From NCBI GenBank assembly GCA_030671905.1, contig DAOVHK010000041.1, positions 1 through 11,146 on the forward strand: DNA of 11,146 nucleotides, given 5' to 3'. The translations under genes and the position numbers were made by a program. The notes below the pieces were generated by a model, which ran no database searches, was not told the origin of the DNA, and saw nothing but the letters and a program-made list of their open reading frames with translations. Shown piece after piece: positions 7,083-11,146 of this stretch. The stretch comes from Clostridia bacterium. Its GTDB lineage: Bacteria > UBA6262 > WVXT01. Numbering within the stretch: the stretch's first letter is position 1; each line of letters starts with the position of its first letter.

Positions 7083-7112
7083 TTAGACGAAAGAGGCGAA
7101 TGAAATGTTACA
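7083..7112 (-). promoter_or_regulatory. ECF-type promoter of the sigma/efflux operon
   Basis: On the minus strand TGTAAC (7112-7107) is followed by exactly 17 nt and then CGTCTAA (7089-7083). This fits the known -35/-10 pattern of ECF promoters of the sigma-X/M/W kind (TGAAAC or TGTAAC, then CGTC or CGTA). Transcription would start near 7076, giving a leader of about 24 nt that still contains the AAAAGGTG ribosome site for ATG 7052. Recognition by the sigma factor encoded here is inferred. Confidence 0.85.
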
Positions 7113-7117
7113 CTTTC

Positions 7118-7145
7118 CTGTGCTTTTTTATAGCAAAAAGCACAG
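7118..7145. promoter_or_regulatory. Perfect 11-bp inverted repeat upstream of the ECF promoter
   Basis: CTGTGCTTTTT and AAAAAGCACAG face each other across a 6-nt spacer, ending 5 nt before the -35 element. No T-run follows in either direction, so it is a poor terminator. Its place suggests an operator for an additional regulator, an activator site, or a curved upstream element; it could also be a leftover of the rearrangement that created the neighbouring relics. Confidence 0.55.
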
Positions 7146-7153
7146 CGGGATGC

Positions 7154-7183
7154 TTGAAGCACAAGGGGTATGCTTGTGGTCAA
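7154..7183. other. Imperfect hairpin in relic zone
   Basis: TTGA-AG-CACAAG (7154-7165) can pair with CTTGTG-G-TCAA (7173-7183) around a 7-nt loop: a 6-bp inner stem, an internal bulge and a 4-bp outer stem. It lies in the 57 nt (7146-7202) between the perfect inverted repeat and the end of the tolC relic. That stretch has no gene and also shows imperfect direct copies of GGGATGCTT (7148-7156 and 7167-7175). Function is unknown. Confidence 0.35.
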
Positions 7184-7202
7184 ATGGGATGTAAACTTTT
7201 GC

Positions 7203-7247
7203 AGACTGGTGGGCAGAGATTATCCCTGGGTTTTTCTTTTTTGCCTC
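7203..7247 (-). repeat. 45-bp direct repeat, copy B (in tolC relic)
   Basis: This partner of the repeat at 5424-5468 matches at 44 of 45 positions and sits in the same reading phase relative to its own ATG. Homology to tolC ends sharply at 7203, so the repeat edge is also the breakpoint of the relic. Confidence 0.9.
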
Positions 7248-7334
7248 TGGGAGAACCTCTTTCCAGATAAGTGGCTGGGCAAAAAGATAACTTGAACTTC
7301 CAATAATAATAAATAAAAAAATTAACTTTTTCAT
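7203..7334 (-). pseudogene. 5' fragment of a second TolC-family gene
   Basis: From ATG 7334 the frame encodes a clean signal peptide (MKKLIFLFIIIGSSSYLFA) and then PLIWKEVLPEAKKKNPG, running on to HQS, the same mature N-terminus as the intact channel (LVWEDVLSEAKKKNPG). After that serine all similarity stops; the frame continues unrelated to a stop at 7128, giving at most a 68-residue product. The signal peptide is unlike that of the intact copy, while the last 15 codons are nearly identical in DNA. The ATG overlaps the stop of an upstream relic as TGATG. It could still make a small exported peptide, but a truncated gene is the simpler reading. Confidence 0.85.
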
Positions 7335-7408
7335 CAAATATTGCGACCAGAGATTTCTTTAAGAACCCCTAATTCAACGAGACAGTCGAGGATAATATCA
7401 CATTCATC
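7334..7408 (-). pseudogene. 3' remnant of an unrecognised gene, TGATG-coupled to the tolC relic
   Basis: Between the HD-GYP gene stop and the tolC relic, one minus-strand frame reads 24 codons (including ILDCLVELGVLKEISGRNI), ending in TGA 7336-7334, which overlaps ATG 7334. It begins right after a TAA (7411-7409) and has no start of its own. The helix-turn-beta look of LVELGVLKEISG recalls the C-terminal winged-helix segment of Fic proteins or other winged-helix regulators, but 24 residues cannot settle this. The arrangement suggests the tail of the gene that once preceded tolC. Confidence 0.4.
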
Positions 7409-7424
7409 TTAAGTTAACAATGTC

Positions 7425-8474
7425 CTACAACTTATCTACTATTTTCGAAAATGCCTGGACAACCTGAGGGTCAAATTGAGTTCCTGAGTTTTTCTTAATC
7501 TCTTTAATCGCCCCTTGTTTAGTAAGAGGTTTTTCCCGATAAGGTCGCTCAGAAATCATTGCATCAAAAGCATCTGCCAGCGCCATTATCCTTGCACCTA
7601 AGTGAATTGATTCTCCTTTTAATCCATAAGGGTAACCTTTGCCATCATATCTCTCATGATGCCGCTGAATTAATTTAATAGCCCCTTTTAAGAACGTCAA
7701 TGGTTCTAAAATCTCCGCGCCTTTTAACGAATGAAGTCTCACTTCTTTCCATTCTTGAGAAGTTAATTTTCCTGGTTTAGTCAAAACATAATCATGAATG
7801 CCAATCTTACCCAAATCATGAAGCTCACAGGCTTGCTTTATTTCATCGATCTCTTTGGCTGATAATTTCATTTGCTGAGCAATCATTACCGCGTATTTAG
7901 TCACATTTTTTGAGTGGCTATGAGTATAGTGATCTCGGGCATCAATTGCTTGAGCCAAAGCTTTGATTGTGCGTAGATAAGTTACTTGTAATTCTTCATA
8001 AAGGTTTTTTAAATCTTTGGTCCTTTGTTCAACCTTATCTTCCAATTCTTTATTCATCTTCTCGATTATTTCATTGTGTTTTTCTTTTTCTTTCTCCAAT
8101 CGGTAAATCTTCAAATTTCGCTCTACACTATGCAAAAACTGTTCCCTCTCAAAGGGCTTGTAGATATAATCATCTACCCCTAGTCTTAACGCCCTTAGGG
8201 GAGCTTGTTCATCGGCATAGCCGGTTATTATGATAACTAAACTCTTTGTCCCAGGCCTAATCCCCTTTATCTTCGCTACTGCCTCTATACCATCCATGCC
8301 CCCAGGTAGTTTAACATCAGCAATGATAAGCTCAAAGAAGGTTCCTTTCGCTGCCTTAATGGCCTGGTGTCCATTGCTGACACTAGTCACCAGATAGCCC
8401 TCATTCTCTAACATAAGAGTCAGAATCCTGCGGAAAGACTCATCGTCCTCTATCACTAAAATGTGTTCTTTCAT
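7425..8474 (-). CDS. Response regulator with HD-GYP cyclic di-GMP phosphodiesterase domain
   Basis: This 349-residue cytoplasmic protein is a predicted output partner of the kinase encoded upstream. The receiver domain (1-125) has the acidic pair D10/D11, phospho-acceptor D53 in LIIADVKLPGG, T84 and K107. A coiled coil (about 125-165, rich in E and K) leads to an HD-GYP domain (about 165-349) with HSKNV (187-191), HD at 219-220 in HDLGKIGI, H248, HHERYDGKGYP (272-282) and DAFDAMISERPYR. All catalytic and metal-binding landmarks of active HD-GYP enzymes are present, so cyclic di-GMP hydrolysis is expected, as in RpfG. ATG 8474 lies 3 nt after the kinase stop, with GAGGTG 8 nt before it. No terminator is visible after its stop, so read-through into the relic zone is possible. 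Confidence 0.93.
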   Translation of the reverse strand: MKEHILVIEDDESFRRILTLMLENEGYLVTSVSNGHQAIKAAKGTFFELIIADVKLPGGMDGIEAVAKIKGIRPGTKSLVIIITGYADEQAPLRALRLGVDDYIYKPFEREQFLHSVERNLKIYRLEKEKEKHNEIIEKMNKELEDKVEQRTKDLKNLYEELQVTYLRTIKALAQAIDARDHYTHSHSKNVTKYAVMIAQQMKLSAKEIDEIKQACELHDLGKIGIHDYVLTKPGKLTSQEWKEVRLHSLKGAEILEPLTFLKGAIKLIQRHHERYDGKGYPYGLKGESIHLGARIMALADAFDAMISERPYREKPLTKQGAIKEIKKNSGTQFDPQVVQAFSKIVDKL

Positions 8475-8477
8475 TTA

Positions 8478-11146
8478 TTATTCACCTCTCTTTTTTATGG
8501 GCAACTCTATCCTCATTGTTGTACCCTGGCCAACCTTTGATCTGGCCTCTATCTTACCGCTGTGTCTTTCGATGATTCGCTGGCTGATAGAAAGACCTAA
8601 ACCAGTACCTCCCCCGATATCTTTAGTGGTAAAGAAGGGGTCGAATATCTTACCTATATCTTCCGGGGCAATCCCACATCCATCATCTTGCACCTCTACA
8701 ACTAAAGACCTTCCTTCCTGATAGGCCCTAATTCTTATCTTTCCTTGCCTCTTCTTATCATCAAAGGTCTTCTTGATGGCATCCCTGGCATTAAGTATTA
8801 TGTTTGTGAACACTTGCTTGAGTTCATTGGCATTGCCCTTTATCTCTGGTATCGGGCCATATTCTCTATTGACCTTTATGCCCTCATCGGTAAGCTGACG
8901 CTTCAACAAGAGATAACACTCATCAATAACTTGACCTACGCCCACCATCTCAAACTCCGGCCCTGGCAATCTTGAATACTTCAATAACTGTTCTACGATG
9001 GCCTTACACCTTAATGAGCTCTCCTTAATCATCTCTAAGTACTCTCTTTGAGAACCGGTAGCTGGTCCTTCTACCATCAGCATTTCCGTATTCGTCAAGA
9101 TCGTGCCTAAGGGGGTATTTATCTCATGGGCTACTCCTCCAGCCAGCCTCCCTATGGTGGCCATCTTCTCCGATTGAATTAATTGGGCTTGGGTAGCTTT
9201 TAACTCTTCGTAGGCCTGGTCTTTCTCTTGATAAGCGATTTCTAACTCCCTCTTCTGCTTTTCCAATATATCAGTGTATCTTGCCCGTGCCTCTGCCTCT
9301 GATACCTTACGGGCCATCTCCTTCTCATTCTCTAACAGAATTGCATTCTCTATGGATATCCCCGCCTGGGTGGCTAATGTGTTCAATAAATCTAAGTGCT
9401 TTTGGCTAAATAGTCCACTTATTAGTCTGTTATCCAGATAGATTATTCCCAATATCTCCTCTTTCTTGGTAATAAAAGGAACGCATAAGATGGAGCGGAG
9501 CTTATATTTGACTACACTGGGTTGCGTCCTTAATTCCTCATCACTGCTGGCATCAGTGATAATCAAAGGCTGGTGAGTCTCTTCTACCCTGGCTATCACT
9601 GTCCTGCTAGCTTGGAAGGCCTCACTGTCCAGACTCTCTTTATCAGCATTACGGGCCACCGTTACCACTAGATTACCTTTAGCTGCCTCATCAATCCTTT
9701 TGCCTTCAGTTATACCCTGGTACAACATCAAAAATCCCCTCTCTGCCCCCACTACCTCAATGGCCCTATCCATTATCCTCTCTAACAAATCGTCTAAATT
9801 TAAGATAGAGCTTAGATATTGACTCACCTTTATTAAGCTCTTCAACTCCTGCTCTAGCCTCAACCTCTTTTGAGCTGTTTCTGGCTCTTCGACTCTCTCC
9901 TTTGCCTCTTCTACCTCATAACCCAATAAATCTGCTGTCCTCTTTAAATATAAGTGGGAGTCTATCTGCTTGAATATATCAAAACCTTTTTTAAAATTCT
10001 TTCTTGCCTCTTCTTCTCTATTCTCTGCTTTGAAGAAATTACCATATTCATAGTAACCTTTAGCTAATTCAAACCTACGATCTAAGAATTTGGTTTGCTC
10101 GATACTCTTGAGGAAATATTTATCTGCCTTTTTTTTATGACCTACCAAGGTCTCATATTTCCCATTAACCCTTAAAGCCCCTCCATAATGGTTTGCCCAG
10201 TATTTAGTCTTTTTAAGCGCCTCTTTACAGGCTATTCTTATTCTTTTTAACTCTTGTTTCTGTTCTTTTCTACCTTTTAACTCTAAACTTTCAACTTTAA
10301 ACTTTTCTAAATATGCTTCGGCTAAGTAGGGATAAAGATAAATTGTATACTCCTTGAGGAAGGTGTTCTCTTTATATAATTTCTTGGCTTTCTCTAAATA
10401 TTTTATTGCCTCTTCGTAGTTTCTCTTTTCTATTTCTAAATATCCTAAATAAGCATTGGCCGAACAATTGATAAACCAAATTTCTCTCGCTTCGCTTAGA
10501 GATGAAGTCTTTTCTCCCCACTTCTTTGCTTTTTCAAAATTTCCTTGTTCAGTGTAGGAAATTAAAGGATATACTTCACTCCTAGTAATTCCAAAATAGT
10601 CTCTTATTTTTTCACTAATTTCTAAATATGGAAAAAAGAACTCAAGTACTTTGGTGTAATTACCAAGATAATAATAATCAGCTGCCAACCCATCTAACAC
10701 AATCCCCAACTCCCATATGTCACCCATCCTCTGAAATTTATCTTGACTTTCCTGGAAAACCTCGATGCTCTTTTGATAATCCCCTTTCCATGAATAGCAA
10801 TAACCAAACCACTGCAGACACTGTGCTACACCCCATTCATCGTTTAGTTCTTTCCTCATATCTATTGCCTTCTGATGATACTTGATTGCTCTCTTAAATA
10901 AAGGTATAGACATACATAAACTGGCATAAGCACCTAAACTCATTCCCAATTCCCTGGATTTGCCAATCTTTGCCTCACTAAGATTAAGCATCCTCAATAG
11001 TGAATAAGTAAATTTCCATACATCACTTAAGATATACATCCAAGTTAACGGTAATCGACACCAGATTTCTTGTACATATTTCGGGTCTACTATCTTGCTT
11101 TCCTTATGCATGAAAAGCTTAGGGAAAAGGGAATGAAGAATATGAA
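8478..11146 (-). CDS. TPR-GAF sensor histidine kinase, N-terminus beyond window (partial)
   Basis: This is a soluble sensor kinase, presumed phosphodonor for the HD-GYP regulator 3 nt downstream. Numbering from ATG 11111 (877 residues): helical tetratricopeptide-like repeats about 55-405; GAF domain about 430-590 (ERGFLMLYQ, RSILCVPFITKKEEILGIIY); coiled coil; HisKA with GGVAHEINTPLG, phospho-acceptor H662; HATPase with the N box near 760 (NELKQVFTNIILNARDAI), DDGCGIAP, FDPFFTTK and GGGTGLGLSIS. No TM segment or signal peptide is seen. ATG 11111 has no ribosome site, and the frame stays open for 11 more codons to the edge, so I treat the gene as partial. The start of the TPR part resembles the middle of very large proteins joining protein-kinase and AAA-type domains to TPR-GAF-kinase modules (family knowledge from memory). 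Confidence 0.88.
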   Translation of the reverse strand, partial: HILHSLFPKLFMHKESKIVDPKYVQEIWCRLPLTWMYILSDVWKFTYSLLRMLNLSEAKIGKSRELGMSLGAYASLCMSIPLFKRAIKYHQKAIDMRKELNDEWGVAQCLQWFGYCYSWKGDYQKSIEVFQESQDKFQRMGDIWELGIVLDGLAADYYYLGNYTKVLEFFFPYLEISEKIRDYFGITRSEVYPLISYTEQGNFEKAKKWGEKTSSLSEAREIWFINCSANAYLGYLEIEKRNYEEAIKYLEKAKKLYKENTFLKEYTIYLYPYLAEAYLEKFKVESLELKGRKEQKQELKRIRIACKEALKKTKYWANHYGGALRVNGKYETLVGHKKKADKYFLKSIEQTKFLDRRFELAKGYYEYGNFFKAENREEEARKNFKKGFDIFKQIDSHLYLKRTADLLGYEVEEAKERVEEPETAQKRLRLEQELKSLIKVSQYLSSILNLDDLLERIMDRAIEVVGAERGFLMLYQGITEGKRIDEAAKGNLVVTVARNADKESLDSEAFQASRTVIARVEETHQPLIITDASSDEELRTQPSVVKYKLRSILCVPFITKKEEILGIIYLDNRLISGLFSQKHLDLLNTLATQAGISIENAILLENEKEMARKVSEAEARARYTDILEKQKRELEIAYQEKDQAYEELKATQAQLIQSEKMATIGRLAGGVAHEINTPLGTILTNTEMLMVEGPATGSQREYLEMIKESSLRCKAIVEQLLKYSRLPGPEFEMVGVGQVIDECYLLLKRQLTDEGIKVNREYGPIPEIKGNANELKQVFTNIILNARDAIKKTFDDKKRQGKIRIRAYQEGRSLVVEVQDDGCGIAPEDIGKIFDPFFTTKDIGGGTGLGLSISQRIIERHSGKIEARSKVGQGTTMRIELPIKKRGE
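10277..10304. repeat. Heptanucleotide tandem repeat in the kinase TPR region
   Basis: Four imperfect 7-bp units stand head to tail: TTAACTC, TAAACTT, TCAACTT, TAAACTT on the plus strand. They encode part of FKVESLEL, an insertion-like charged stretch between TPR helices, followed by KGRKEQKQELK. Because 7 is not a multiple of 3, gain or loss of one unit would shift the frame. Confidence 0.6.

Noticed and set aside
7128..7202. Functional small protein continuing the tolC relic frame to 7128
   Set aside because: Residues after the HQS point have no similarity to TolC and run through two hairpins; nothing supports selection on them.
1..11146. CRISPR arrays, tRNA, rRNA, transposase genes
   Set aside because: I found no regularly spaced repeats, cloverleaf or transposase motifs in the window.

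Overview
The window is one strand-uniform stretch of a diderm (Gram-negative type) bacterial chromosome: every gene I accept lies on the minus strand, so transcription runs from high to low coordinates. The DNA is moderately AT-rich, Shine-Dalgarno sites are strong (AAGGAGG, GGAGAGGGGGA), and genes are packed with ATGA/TAATG overlaps. A TolC-family outer-membrane protein proves an outer membrane. The large TPR-GAF-histidine kinase, the HD-GYP regulator and the scattered palindromes look like an uncultivated or deep-branching lineage, but I cannot name the phylum from this sequence.

From right to left. (1) 11146-7425: a soluble TPR-GAF sensor histidine kinase, whose frame runs off the right edge, followed 3 nt later by a receiver/HD-GYP response regulator. 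Together they look like a two-component unit that lowers cyclic di-GMP. (2) 7424-7113: a relic zone with no intact gene. It holds a 24-codon tail of an unrecognised gene ending in TGATG, a tolC-like 5' fragment, a hairpin and a perfect 11-bp inverted repeat. (3) 7112-1376: a six-gene operon starting at a near-ideal ECF promoter (TGTAAC-N17-CGTCTAA). It encodes an ECF sigma factor, a zinc-finger membrane anti-sigma factor, a Spy/CpxP-like LTxxQ periplasmic protein, a TolC-like outer-membrane channel, a MacA-like adaptor with an unusually short hairpin, and a fused MacB ATPase-permease. (4) 1375-1140: an intergenic stretch with a REP-like palindrome. (5) 1139-51: an Old Yellow Enzyme family flavin oxidoreductase with a C-terminal four-cysteine loop.

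Most likely working model (inference): envelope stress or a toxic ligand acts on the LTxxQ protein and anti-sigma factor, the sigma factor is freed, it transcribes its own operon, and the tripartite ABC exporter is built. The logic matches the cnrYXH-CBA metal-resistance system, with a MacAB-type ABC pump in place of an RND pump.

The most striking structural observation is that a 45-bp piece of tolC (44 of 45 identical) occurs twice as a direct repeat, 1,779 bp apart, flanking the sigma/anti-sigma/LTxxQ module. Recombination between the copies would delete the regulators and rebuild a complete in-frame tolC with a different signal peptide.
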